Part shown: one piece after another, positions 1 through 7,873 of the stretch
Position numbering within the stretch: the first letter of the stretch is position 1
Layout: each line of letters starts with the position of its first letter
Assembly (NCBI RefSeq): GCF_018614585.1
Contig: NZ_JAGGOI010000040.1
Coordinates: forward strand, 124,001-188,000
Length of the DNA: 64,000 nt
From: Streptomyces sp. ISL-1
Lineage (GTDB): Bacteria; Actinomycetota; Actinomycetes; Streptomycetales; Streptomycetaceae
Direction: 5' to 3'
Translations under genes and position numbers: made by a program
The notes under the pieces: generated by a model
What the model was told of the DNA's origin: nothing
Databases searched by the model: none
Seen by the model: the letters and a program-made list of their open reading frames with translations, nothing else

Positions 1-1308
1 AGTCTCCTCGGCGGCGAGCGTGCGGACCACCCGGTCGGCGTGCTCGCCCTCCAGCCGGGCGGCCGCCGCGCCCTTGGCGGCCCGCTCCAGCGCGGCGTCC
101 TGTGCGCGCTCCGCGCTCTCGGCACGCGTACGCGCCGCGCCCAGCCTGGTGGCGTACCGGGTCTGCTCGTCCACGGCCCGGGTTCGGTCCGCCTCGGCCT
201 GTTCGGCGTCCTGAGCGGTGCGCTCAGCCAGGTCCGCGGCCTGTTCCAGTTCGCGCGCGCTGCGCATTTCGGGGCCGGCCCGTAGTGCCTCGTCCCTGGC
301 CCGCAGTCCGGTACGCCGCTCGTCGAGTTCCCGCAGCCGGGTCTCGGCCTCGGCCAGCGCGGTCCCGGCGGTGTCGAAGTCCTGCTCCGCGGTGTTCAGT
401 TCGGTGCGCAGCGTCTCATAACGGGAGTGCTGGGTCCGCGGCGCGCGGGCCTTGCGCCGGGCGGCCACCTGCGCGTATCGGCGGTAGTGCACGAGGAAGG
501 TGCCGGCCGCGCTTTCGGCGGCGGTCATCGCCGCCAGCTGCTCCTTCTCCTCGTCCAGGGAGCGGAACGCCTCCGCGACGTCGGCGATGACCGCCTGGTC
601 CATCGGCGGCAGGGACTCTGTGAGCGCTTGGGAGAGCGCCTTCTCGCTGGGCCGCTTGGACAGTTGCGGCTGGCGCAGCTGCACCAGGAGGTTGACCAGA
701 GCGGCGTAACGCTGTTCCCCGAGGCCGAAGAGCGCCTCGTCCACCGCCCGGCGGTAGGCGCGAGCAGAGTCGTGGACCATCCCGCGTCCGGCCAGTGCCT
801 CGGCCAGCCGGTCCCGGGTGATCGCCGCGCCGGTGGAGTCCAGCAGTCGCAGCCCGCCCTCGGCCGGGTCCAGGCCGATCCGGCGGTCCGTCACGAAGAA
901 CCAGTGCCGGGCGATGCCACGTCCGCTGACTGCCTTCAGTCCGCAGCCCAGGGTGGTGTAGTGCGCGGCGCCGTTCTCGTCCCGGCGGCCGAACTCGATC
1001 CAGGTGTAGCCGAGCCGCTCGGGATGCGGATGCTCGCCGCCGAGCAGCAGGTTCCACTCCATCCGCTTTTTCGGGTCGGCGTCCGGCTCGACCCGGTGCG
1101 GGGACAGGTCCCCGTCCAGCAGGAAGGGGAGGGTCAGCGCCAGCACCTTGGACTTGCCGGTGCCGTTGTTGCCGCGCAGCAGCAGGCGGCCGTCGCGGAA
1201 GTGGAACTCCTCCACGTCGTAGTAGAACAGGTCGACCAGGCCGACCCGCAGCGGCTGCCAGCGGGTACGACCCGGCTCGGGGAGCCGCGTCTCGACAGTG
1301 GTGTTCAT
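1..1308 (-). CDS. TIGR02680-family SMC/SbcC-like ATPase (JetC-like, Wadjet defence), C-terminus beyond window
   Basis: The visible 436 residues are the N-terminal part of a large SMC/MukB-like ATPase of the TIGR02680 family, the motor of Wadjet-type anti-plasmid systems. Seen: a Walker A motif GNNGTGKS at residues 46-53 just after an early beta-strand region, as in SbcC/RecN/SMC heads, then an arginine/glutamate/alanine-rich heptad-like stretch from about residue 285 that is the start of a long coiled coil. Walker B and signature motifs would lie past the left edge. The ATG at 1308 overlaps the TGA of the upstream gene (ATGA), which implies translational coupling. In related loci the next gene is a DUF2399/TIGR02679 nuclease (JetD), expected just left of position 1. 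Family assignment rests on the Walker A context and the two partner genes. Confidence 0.85.
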   Translation of the reverse strand, partial: MNTTVETRLPEPGRTRWQPLRVGLVDLFYYDVEEFHFRDGRLLLRGNNGTGKSKVLALTLPFLLDGDLSPHRVEPDADPKKRMEWNLLLGGEHPHPERLGYTWIEFGRRDENGAAHYTTLGCGLKAVSGRGIARHWFFVTDRRIGLDPAEGGLRLLDSTGAAITRDRLAEALAGRGMVHDSARAYRRAVDEALFGLGEQRYAALVNLLVQLRQPQLSKRPSEKALSQALTESLPPMDQAVIADVAEAFRSLDEEKEQLAAMTAAESAAGTFLVHYRRYAQVAARRKARAPRTQHSRYETLRTELNTAEQDFDTAGTALAEAETRLRELDERRTGLRARDEALRAGPEMRSARELEQAADLAERTAQDAEQAEADRTRAVDEQTRYATRLGAARTRAESAERAQDAALERAAKGAAAARLEGEHADRVVRTLAAEET

Positions 1309-2573
1309 CGGGTGCTGCCCTTCTTGCCCTTCGTGCGGTTCGCGGTGGACTTGTGCTTCCTGGGCGCGCTCTGACCCGGCTCCAGCAGGACGGCCTCGCC
1401 CACCCGGTAGCGGTCGAGCGCCGGACGGGCCCGCACGGCCGGGGCGCCATCGGTATCCACCGTGCGCTCCAGCAGTTGGAGGGCCACCAGCCGCTCGACG
1501 GCCCGTTCCGTCAACTCCGGCTCGGCGCCCGGCACGGTTGCGCTGCGGCGCCAGAATCCGGCGTGGTCCAGCGCCCAGCCCGCCACCTGACGGTGCAGCT
1601 CGGTCAGCGGCACGGTGCCGCCCTTCCCTGCGAGATACTCGGCCACCAGCAGTGCCACATGACCGTCGGTGCCGGACTCCGGCATCCGCAGGTCGGTCAG
1701 GTCGTCGTCCGGGTCGACCATCGCCAGACCCTCGGTCCGTATCTCGGGTGACAGACCGGTGAGTTCGGTGATCCGGCGGGTCAACGCGCCGCGCTGCGAG
1801 GTGAGATAGGCGGCCTCGGCCTGCGACAGCTCGTCCAGGTAGAGCACCGGATCGTCGAGCAGGCGGCGGGTCAGGGTGTGCCGCAGCGCGCGGTTGCGCA
1901 GCTCGTCGCTGTCGGGCAGCGCCTCGGCGTTGAGTTCGGCGAGGCGTTCATCGAAGCCCCCCGCGCGCACGGTGCTCGGGCCGCGCCTGGTCACCAGCAG
2001 CCCGGCCAGCACCCGGCGGTCCACGTCATAGAGCGCGTCGCCGGCCGCCTTGAGGAAGGCGTCCTCGTCGCCCGCGACCTTGGCCAGTACGCCCCAGTCG
2101 AGCAGCAGCCGGACCACCGCCACCAGGTCGGTGCGCTGCTCGCGGTCGGCCAGGGCGAACTCAACCCCGGCCGCGGCCAGCGACGGGTCCGTGGCCGCGA
2201 GCACGGCCTGCTCGGCGAGCCGCCCGAGCGCGATCTGCTGCTCGGCGCGCTCCAGTACGGCCAGGCACAGGCAGAGCAGTACGTAGCGGCGTCGGGAGAA
2301 CGGCAGTCCGGTGCGCTGGTCCCGTGCCGGATGGGTCGGGTCGGTGGCCACGCTGGGGATGCGGCGCAGCCGGGCCACCTCGGAGTCGACCAGCAGGGTC
2401 CAGCCGGTGTTGCGCTCGAACCACGTCCGCAGCTCGGCCGCGTGTTGCCGGACCAGCCGGAACTCGTCGCTCCCGGCGCCCAGCAGCGGACGGCGCAACA
2501 GGGCCCGGGCCGCCCGGCGGACCTCCTCGGTCCGCTGTGCGGCGAGGGCGTCGCCCAGGCCGGCCCGGCTCAT
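1305..2573 (-). CDS. TIGR02678 family protein (DUF2398, Wadjet JetB-like)
   Basis: A 422-residue protein of the TIGR02678/DUF2398 family, the second gene of a Wadjet-like operon. By analogy with JetB it is a kleisin-associated (kite-like) subunit that links the SMC motor to the other partners; that role is known for the type I system and inferred here. Visible traits are an N-terminal arginine-rich helix, the motif SRRRYVLLCLCLAVLERAEQ near residue 100, and a mostly helical body with a basic C-terminal tail (KHKSTANRTKGKKG). Its start codon overlaps the TGA of the upstream gene and its stop overlaps the start of the downstream ATPase, both as ATGA, so the three proteins are probably made in fixed ratio. 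Confidence 0.87.
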   Translation of the reverse strand: MSRAGLGDALAAQRTEEVRRAARALLRRPLLGAGSDEFRLVRQHAAELRTWFERNTGWTLLVDSEVARLRRIPSVATDPTHPARDQRTGLPFSRRRYVLLCLCLAVLERAEQQIALGRLAEQAVLAATDPSLAAAGVEFALADREQRTDLVAVVRLLLDWGVLAKVAGDEDAFLKAAGDALYDVDRRVLAGLLVTRRGPSTVRAGGFDERLAELNAEALPDSDELRNRALRHTLTRRLLDDPVLYLDELSQAEAAYLTSQRGALTRRITELTGLSPEIRTEGLAMVDPDDDLTDLRMPESGTDGHVALLVAEYLAGKGGTVPLTELHRQVAGWALDHAGFWRRSATVPGAEPELTERAVERLVALQLLERTVDTDGAPAVRARPALDRYRVGEAVLLEPGQSAPRKHKSTANRTKGKKGSTR

Positions 2574-4249
2574 CGTCTGCTCCCAGCGGACTCGGGCTCG
2601 CGTCCGGGCCGGGGCTCGGCTCCAGGGTCCCCGGCCCCGGGCTCAGTCCCGACCCCAAGCTTGCTTCCCGTGACCAGGTCGATGATCTCGACCAGGTGTT
2701 CCGGCCCGCGCAGCACCCCGTCGAGTGTCCGGATCTCGGCGGGTGCGGCGCCGGGCAGCCGCGTCAGTCTGATCTCCATCGTCCCGTCGTTCGTGGTGGC
2801 TATGACCGACTCCGAACCCGGCCGCCATGCCGACAGGGCGTCGCCGAGGAGCAGCAGGAACAGTCGGAAGGCATCCCGGTTCAGCTCGTCCAGCTCGCTG
2901 AGCCGTACCGGCCCCCGGGTGGCCAGCCGGGCCCGTGCCGCAGCCGTCTGCTCGGCCTGCTTGCGGGCCACCTCGGCCAGATACGCCTTGGCCTCGGCGC
3001 GGTCCTGCACGGCCCGTGTACGGCCCCGCCGCTCGTACGAGCCGGTGCGCCGCAGTTGAGGACTGATCCGCACGCCGGGCGCGTCATACCAGGAGGCGGA
3101 TGTCGGCACAGGTTCGGCCTCCCGCTCGGCCAGCGCCGCCTGGTCGATGGTCAGGTGACGTGCGGAGTACAGCCCGAACGCGGACCGCCAGAGCCGGTGC
3201 CGGCTGTCGTCGTCGGGCGCCTCGGCGAACCAGCGGGCCAGCTCACGGAAGTCCGCCGAGCGGTCCGAACGCCCGGCGCGGCGCTCGTTGAGCGCCTGGA
3301 CCACGCCGAGCAGCTGGGGCACGGCCTGGCGGGCCGCCGAGCGCAACAGCTTGGCCTGGGAGCTGCGGCCCGGCACGCTCAGGAACCAGGCCCGCAGGCC
3401 GTCCCAGCGTCCGTACCAGCGACGCTCGGCCGCCGTCAGCGCCTCGGCGACGGCGTCCGGAGCCGCGTCGGCCGCCTCGCGTCCGGCAGCCAGTCGGAGC
3501 AGCGGCCCGATCGGCCCCTCGGGGGCGGGCCCGAGGTCCTCCAGGAGCCCGGCGATCTCGGCGCCCCGGGTGACCAGGTCTTCGATGAAACGCTCCAGGT
3601 ACTCGATCAGCCGCTGTTTGTAGGCGAGGAAGACCTCCACGTCGGCCTCATGCAGATCGACGGTGCGTAGCAGCGAACTCATGAAGGCCCGGGCGTTGTC
3701 GGCTAGCCCGGAGAAGCGGTCGACCAGGGCCAGCAGGGCCAGGTGCACCACTGCGGCGTCCGGGGCGGGGCGCTCGGTGAGGGCGAGCAGGGCCCGCAAC
3801 TGCACGGTGATGTCGGCGAGCGCGACCGCCTGCAGCTCGCCCCGCCGGCCGAGCGCCTCGTCGTACGCGGCCAGTGCCTCCTCCGCGGCCTCGCCAGCGC
3901 GGGTCAGCTGGTAGATGTGGCGGGCGCGGTAGAAGTCCTCCAGCGCGGTGACCCGGCTGGTGTCGGGGTCGGCCCGCAGGTTTCCCCATCGGCCGAGACG
4001 CTCCAGTGCCACAGCCACGGCCTCCGGCGGCGGGCGGCTCTCGGGAGGCAGGCCGAGGTGGACGTCCTCCGGGCGCAGATGGACCGTGAACTCCTGCTTC
4101 GCCTTGACGAAGACCCCCATGACCTGGCGGTAGAGCGCGCAGTGCTCCGTTGTGAGGTGAGCGAAGGGCTGGTAAGGCCCGGCCGGGCCCGTTTCGCCAC
4201 CGACCAGTGCGGTCGTACCGCTCGTACCCGGGTCATCCACTTCCGCCAT
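2570..4249 (-). CDS. TIGR02677 family protein (DUF2397, Wadjet JetA-like)
   Basis: First gene of the visible Wadjet-like operon: 559 residues of the TIGR02677/DUF2397 family. In the better studied type I system the equivalent position is JetA, the kleisin that bridges the SMC heads; this role is inferred. Seen: the conserved N-terminal segment around residues 28-70 (FAHLTTEHCALYRQVM followed by FTVHLRPEDV), a long helical middle, and an acidic/proline-rich C-terminal tail. The ATG at 4249 was chosen because it gives the family N-terminus; no strong Shine-Dalgarno precedes it and the mRNA may be nearly leaderless. It overlaps the next gene by 4 bases. Confidence 0.87.
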   Translation of the reverse strand: MAEVDDPGTSGTTALVGGETGPAGPYQPFAHLTTEHCALYRQVMGVFVKAKQEFTVHLRPEDVHLGLPPESRPPPEAVAVALERLGRWGNLRADPDTSRVTALEDFYRARHIYQLTRAGEAAEEALAAYDEALGRRGELQAVALADITVQLRALLALTERPAPDAAVVHLALLALVDRFSGLADNARAFMSSLLRTVDLHEADVEVFLAYKQRLIEYLERFIEDLVTRGAEIAGLLEDLGPAPEGPIGPLLRLAAGREAADAAPDAVAEALTAAERRWYGRWDGLRAWFLSVPGRSSQAKLLRSAARQAVPQLLGVVQALNERRAGRSDRSADFRELARWFAEAPDDDSRHRLWRSAFGLYSARHLTIDQAALAEREAEPVPTSASWYDAPGVRISPQLRRTGSYERRGRTRAVQDRAEAKAYLAEVARKQAEQTAAARARLATRGPVRLSELDELNRDAFRLFLLLLGDALSAWRPGSESVIATTNDGTMEIRLTRLPGAAPAEIRTLDGVLRGPEHLVEIIDLVTGSKLGVGTEPGAGDPGAEPRPGREPESAGSRR

Positions 4250-4770
4250 AGCGCATCATTCTGTCGTACACGCGAGAGTGCTCCGCCCACACAGCGAGAT
4301 CGCCATCGCGCCGCCAGTGCCGATTCCGGCCGACGCCGATTGCGCCGCTGCGTGCGCTGGAGCCCCGGCGCACGCGGGGTGGCACAGGCCAAGGAGCAGA
4401 CGAGTCCCGGGCCCGAGCGCCCGGTCACAGGCCGCCGTCGATGATGAGACCGGCCGCCACGCAATCGGTCGGCCACCCAGTCCCCACCGAACCCGGAACG
4501 GTTCACCGCCGCCTGCGCGCCCTCTGCACTCGCCGGTGAGCGGCAGTTGGCCGTCCCCGCTGAAAAGCTCCCCGCGTTCCGCAAAGCCCTGCTCGCCCAG
4601 GGCTACCCACTGGCCTGACCCGGACGGATCCGCCCCGGCTCACGGCAAGGGGGAACGCCAGAACCTGATCGGGGCGCGGCGGGCGCCAAGGCCAGACCCA
4701 GTGCGACAGCTGTGGAACCCCACAAACCGTTCATGGGCTACGGAAACCCTACACGTGGGTGCCGCTGGGG
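4250..4770. other. Intergenic region inside the island, possible gene remnant
   Basis: No intact gene is visible between the Wadjet operon and vapC. On the + strand about 4490-4618, one frame reads like the C-terminal end of a normal protein (ERFTAACAPSALAG, then a lysine-containing tail LPAFRKALLAQGYPLA and a TGA at 4616-4618) but has no start codon or upstream homology I can recognise. It may be a relic of a lost island gene. The stretch 4250-4300 must hold the promoter of the leftward defence operon. Confidence 0.35.
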
Positions 4771-5193
4771 TCAGGTGCTGGATGCCTCGAAGGTCTCGAT
4801 CGTGCAGCGCGCTGCCCCGCTGCGCTCGATCCTGGCGTCGCTGGTGATCAGCGGAACACCGAAGCTCTCGGCGAGGGCCACGTAATGCGCGTCGTAGACG
4901 GAGAGGTTGTTCGACAGCTCGCGTACGCGCTGCCACAGGATCAGCGTGGGGTGCAGGTCGAGGGCGAGAGCCTGGTAGTCGGTGATCGCCTTCAGTGCCT
5001 CCTTTTCCGTGATCTTGGGCTTGCCCCCTCGCCGGCCGCGGGCCAGCCCGAAGGCGGCCGAGGTGATCTCGTAGTCCAGCAGGCCCGGCGCTGCGAGAGT
5101 GTCGGCGCGACCCACCCGCTCACGGATCGCGGTTCCGGTCTTGCCGTGGTCGAGGAGGAAGTGCACAAGGCTGGAGCAGTCAATGACGATCAA
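4771..5193 (-). CDS. vapC: VapC-type PIN-domain ribonuclease toxin
   Basis: A 140-residue PIN-domain protein, the ribonuclease toxin of a type II toxin-antitoxin pair. The four acidic metal-binding positions expected of VapC are visible: D5 in the opening MIVIDCSSL strand, E42 in LLDYEITSA, D101 in SVYDAHYVALAE and D119 in LITSDARI. Length and order fit the family. It begins 4 bases before the antitoxin stop (ATGA), the usual coupled arrangement. Active VapC toxins cut tRNA or rRNA; the target here is unknown. It lies between the defence operon and the presumed attachment site, so it may serve to stabilise the island. Confidence 0.93.
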   Translation of the reverse strand: MIVIDCSSLVHFLLDHGKTGTAIRERVGRADTLAAPGLLDYEITSAAFGLARGRRGGKPKITEKEALKAITDYQALALDLHPTLILWQRVRELSNNLSVYDAHYVALAESFGVPLITSDARIERSGAARCTIETFEASST

Positions 5194-5420
5194 CGTCGGT
5201 CCCGCCCGTCCTCGACGGCGTCGAGGATGTCGGTCGTATCGAGCTCGGTGCGGGTTTCACGCTCCAGGCGTGTGGCCATCTCCGCGAGGGTGGGCTTAAC
5301 GGCTTCCCGGGCGAGAAGCTCCAGGGCGTATGCCTGGAGCGACTTGCCCGCCTGTGCTGCGCGGACCTTCAGGGCGTTGACTGTGTCGTCCGGGACATCC
5401 CGGATCGTGATCGCGGTCAT
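5190..5420 (-). CDS. vapB: VapB/FitA-type ribbon-helix-helix antitoxin
   Basis: A 76-residue antitoxin whose first 40 residues have a FitA/VapB ribbon-helix-helix: a beta strand AITIRDVPDDTVNAL followed by two helices (KVRAAQAGKSLQAYALELLAREA). The C-terminal half is charged and probably wraps the toxin. It is likely to repress its own operon, as the family does. The ATG at 5420 has no Shine-Dalgarno. On the minus strand a TAAAAT box (5432-5427) ends exactly six bases before it, so the transcript is probably leaderless. Confidence 0.92.
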   Translation of the reverse strand: MTAITIRDVPDDTVNALKVRAAQAGKSLQAYALELLAREAVKPTLAEMATRLERETRTELDTTDILDAVEDGRDRR

Positions 5421-5460
5421 GGCTTTATTTTAGCAGCAATGCAGGTGTTATGCAGTCATC
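5421..5460 (-). promoter_or_regulatory. AT-rich leaderless promoter of vapBC
   Basis: Reading the minus strand, TAAAAT at 5432-5427 is a good -10 box and is followed by six bases and the vapB ATG. Such AT-rich DNA is rare in this window. A weak -35 (CTGCAT) lies 17 bases upstream. RHH antitoxins normally bind here to autoregulate; no clear palindrome was found. Confidence 0.55.
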
Positions 5461-5571
5461 AGGGGTTCGCCGTACTGCACACCAGTGCTGACCCAACCGT
5501 GCAGCGCGCGATACGGCCAGAGGGCGCCGGCCGCACCGCGGCGGTCAACGCCCGCCTCGAACGCGTCCAGG

Positions 5572-6198
5572 AATCCGGACGCGATCCTGTGCCGGTCCAA
5601 TGTCGGCGCGATGCTCGAAGTCATGCGCTTGCTGGAGGAAGGCCGCCGCGTCGCCCTCGTCGGCGAGGGCGAGGCCCTGCGGGCCCTCGCCCGAGCCGCC
5701 CGCGACCTCAAGGCCGGCAAGCGCAGCACCCACCCCGAGCTGATCCTCTTCGACTCCTGGGGTGAGCTGCAGGAGTACGCCGAATACGACCCGTCGGGCC
5801 GTGACCTGCTGCCCCTGGTCGATCTTGTCGACGAACGCGGCGTCGACGTCATCCTCGCCGCGGTGGACAAACTTTCCGTCGAGCAGGGCGCTGAGATCGT
5901 GGTCTCCACCGCCCAGGCCAAGGGCCGAGAATGGGCCTCTGTCCGCATCGGTGAGGACTTCACTGAGCCGATGCACCATGAAGAGACGGACGAGAACGGT
6001 GACCCGCTGCCCGGTGACATCGATGACGCTGAAGCCCGGCTCGCCTACGTCGCCGTCACCCGCGCCCGCCACCGGCTCGACTTCGGCGGCGTGGGCTGGA
6101 TCAACCAGCACCCCGACGGCAACCCCGGCGGAACACATCCGCGCCAGGACCGCGAACCTCCCTCTCTGTGGGAAACATTGGGGCCCTCGCCGAACTGA
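5572..6198 (+). pseudogene. Relic of a UvrD/Rep-like DNA helicase (C-terminal third only)
   Basis: About 208 codons of the C-terminal part of a superfamily 1 (UvrD-like) helicase. The frame is homologous-looking from PDAILCRSNVGAMLEVMRLL onward and carries the two diagnostic late motifs: motif V as VVSTAQAKGREW (consensus sTaHKaKGrEW) and motif VI as LAYVAVTRARHRLD. Motifs I-IV, including the Walker A that any working helicase needs, are absent. Sequence upstream of 5572 in this frame is low-complexity and not helicase-like. The motif V histidine is Gln here. This is therefore a 5'-deleted relic next to vapBC, most simply a casualty of island insertion or rearrangement. Confidence 0.8.
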
Positions 6199-6558
6199 GC
6201 CGACCTGCCAACCCTTGGTGCCGGTGAGCGGCCAGGGAAGAACCGATCGCCATGTCACTGGCGGCTTCTACATTGGGTGACATGACCGAAGCGCAGCCTG
6301 GGGATGTCGAAGATGCTTTTGTTGAGGTCGGACAAGCACTCTCATGTGCCCGTCTGGCCCCGTCAGGAGCTACGCTTCCAGCCACGCAGTGCCATCGCTG
6401 ACCTCTTCCGGCTGCCCCACCGGTGGACAGCCGGTGGACAGACGCCTTTGGACGGTGCGTCACGGGGTAGCACATACCAACCTGTTACGCGTGCTCTGAT
6501 CAGGCAAGACGTCACCAGGTGGCACGACGAGGCACCACGCAACATGACCGCTCATGGT
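6199..6558. other. Non-coding end of the island with integrase-arm-like repeats
   Basis: No coding pattern is visible. The stretch contains an 11-bp perfect direct repeat, CCGGTGGACAG at 6420-6430 and 6431-6441, plus several short related G-rich words. It directly precedes the tRNA fragment. Short direct repeats beside an att core are typical of the arm-type binding sites of tyrosine integrases in actinomycete integrative elements; this reading is inferred from position. Confidence 0.45.
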
Positions 6559-6600
6559 CTCGTAATGCGTAGGTCTCGGGTTCGAATCCCGAAGGCGGCT
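6559..6600 (+). repeat. 3' fragment of tRNA-Thr(CGT): presumed attachment-site scar
   Basis: These 42 bases match the 3' part of a Streptomyces-type tRNA-Thr: anticodon loop CTCGTAA (anticodon CGT), anticodon 3' strand TGCGT, variable loop AGGTC, T-arm TCGGG-TTCGAAT-CCCGA, and acceptor 3' strand AGGCGGC with discriminator T. The D-arm, acceptor 5' strand (GCCGCCT expected) and anticodon 5' strand (ACGCA expected; ATGGT found) are missing. It therefore cannot be a working tRNA gene. A tRNA 3' end repeated at an element border is the classical product of site-specific integration, with the intact tRNA expected at the far (left) end. Confidence 0.78.
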
Positions 6601-6927
6601 CCGGAAAGGCTCAGGACTCACTCGCCGTGACCTGGGTCTTTTCCTTTTCCGTGACCACGTCGTGGCTGCATCGCCGCCCGACTCCGGGCCGCCGGACCGG
6701 CAACGGGCCCGCGGCAAACCCACAGCGGGCGACCAAGCCCTCCTTCGCGAGCAGGCCTGAGGACAGCTCAGAAAGTGCGCCAGGGGCGGGTGTCCGGCCT
6801 CGCATGAGGGAGGACACCCGCCCCTGGTGCGCCTGCCGTAGCGGTCCGGAATGGGAGGCGGCCGCTGGGCGCTCAGTGATCCATCGGCTGCAGCACCGGC
6901 CGAAGGTGTCCTGACGCGCGATCGCGG
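6601..6927. other. Intergenic region between att scar and SDR gene
   Basis: No gene recognised. It begins with what may be the old tRNA downstream region and contains the strong hairpin listed separately at 6780-6827. Confidence 0.5.
6780..6827. terminator. 16-bp perfect-stem hairpin downstream of the SDR gene
   Basis: CCAGGGGCGGGTGTCC at 6780-6795 is perfectly complementary to GGACACCCGCCCCTGG at 6812-6827, with a 16-base loop. It lies 100 bases past the stop of the leftward SDR gene. In Streptomyces such stable stems without a U-tract act as terminators, in either direction. Confidence 0.65.
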
Positions 6928-7767
6928 TCAGTCGAGGTACGCACCGGTCAGCCCGAGGGCCTTCGAGCCGTCGAGATCGGCCAGCTTGGTGCCGGTGAAG
7001 GCGCGGGCCCATTCGGAGGTCTGGATGCGGAAGGCAGGCTGCTCGGCGGTGAGGGCTTCGAGGACGGACTCTGCGGCCTGCGCCGGGGTTTGCGCGGAGT
7101 CGGCGAACATCGTCTGGGTGCGGGTGGCGTACGCCTGGAGGGGTGCCGCGTAGGGGCCGGCGGCGGCGATCAGGGCTGCCGGGTCGATCCCGAGGTTGCT
7201 GACGAACTCGCTGGCCACGGCGCCCGGCTCGACGACGGAGACGGCCACTCCGAGCTTGGCGGCCACCGGCGCGAGGCTCTCCATGAAGCCCTCGACAGCG
7301 AACTTGGCCGCGCAGTAGGCCTCGTTGAAGGGCTGGCCGACGACGCCTCCGACGGATGTGACGGTGATCAGGCGGCCGCCGGCGGCGCGCAGGTGTGGCA
7401 GGGCGGCCTTGCTGACCTGGACGACGCCGAAGAAGTTGACCTCCATGACGCGCCGTACATCCTCGACGGTCTCGTTCTCGATGGTGCCGACGTGGCCGGC
7501 GCCCGCGTTGTTGACGACCGCGTCGAGCCGGCCGTAGTCGGCGACGACACCCTCGATGGCGGCGGTGACGGAGGACGCGTCGGTGACGTCGAGCTGCCGG
7601 ATGTCCAACTCGACGCCGGCAGTCTCGGCGGCCTTGCGCAGGGCATCGGCGCGGGCGGGGTCGCGCAGCGTGGCGATCGTGCGCCAGCCCGCCTCGGCCG
7701 CGGAGACGGCGGCGGCGAGACCGATGCCGGAGGAGGTGCCGGTGATCAGGACGACCTTGCGGGACAT
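6928..7767 (-). CDS. Short-chain dehydrogenase/reductase
   Basis: A 279-residue classical SDR. The Rossmann cofactor motif TGTSSGIG is at residues 9-16, NNAG at 86-89, and the catalytic set is S138, Y151 and K155 in YCAAK. R36 after the second strand (TLRD) suggests an NADP(H) preference. The substrate cannot be told from sequence. The ATG at 7767 has a GAGAGG ribosome site eight bases upstream and gives the standard N-terminus; a longer frame reaching into the operator region was rejected. It is divergent from a MarR regulator with two operators between them, so it is very likely the regulator's target. Confidence 0.9.
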   Translation of the reverse strand: MSRKVVLITGTSSGIGLAAAVSAAEAGWRTIATLRDPARADALRKAAETAGVELDIRQLDVTDASSVTAAIEGVVADYGRLDAVVNNAGAGHVGTIENETVEDVRRVMEVNFFGVVQVSKAALPHLRAAGGRLITVTSVGGVVGQPFNEAYCAAKFAVEGFMESLAPVAAKLGVAVSVVEPGAVASEFVSNLGIDPAALIAAAGPYAAPLQAYATRTQTMFADSAQTPAQAAESVLEALTAEQPAFRIQTSEWARAFTGTKLADLDGSKALGLTGAYLD

Positions 7768-7818
7768 GGTGTGCCTCTCGTGAAAGGGACTGGGGCGGCG
7801 ACGTCCGCCATCCAGTGC

Positions 7819-7852
7819 GTGTGCACACACATTATCTTTGTGTGTGCACACA
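7819..7852. promoter_or_regulatory. Tandem palindromic operators of the SDR/MarR divergent pair
   Basis: Two copies of the palindrome GTGTGCACAC are centred at 7823/7824 and 7846/7847, 23 bp apart (about two helical turns). The second copy (TGTGTGCACACA, 7841-7852) lies between the -35 and -10 of the marR promoter. MarR dimers bind such 10-16 bp palindromes, so the pair should repress both genes and respond to a ligand. Confidence 0.85.
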
Positions 7853-7867
7853 CGCAACCTCTATGCT
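7838..7867 (+). promoter_or_regulatory. Leaderless promoter of the MarR gene
   Basis: The -10 box TATGCT (7862-7867) is followed by exactly six bases and the ATG at 7874, so transcription probably starts at the start codon. A TTTGTG at 7838-7843 gives an 18-bp spacer. There is no Shine-Dalgarno. Confidence 0.65.
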
Positions 7868-7873
7868 TGTCCC

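Noticed and set aside
6530..6602. Complete tRNA gene at the tRNA-like sequence
   Set aside because: The acceptor 5' strand, D-arm and 5' half of the anticodon stem are absent; only the 3' portion from the anticodon loop onward matches.
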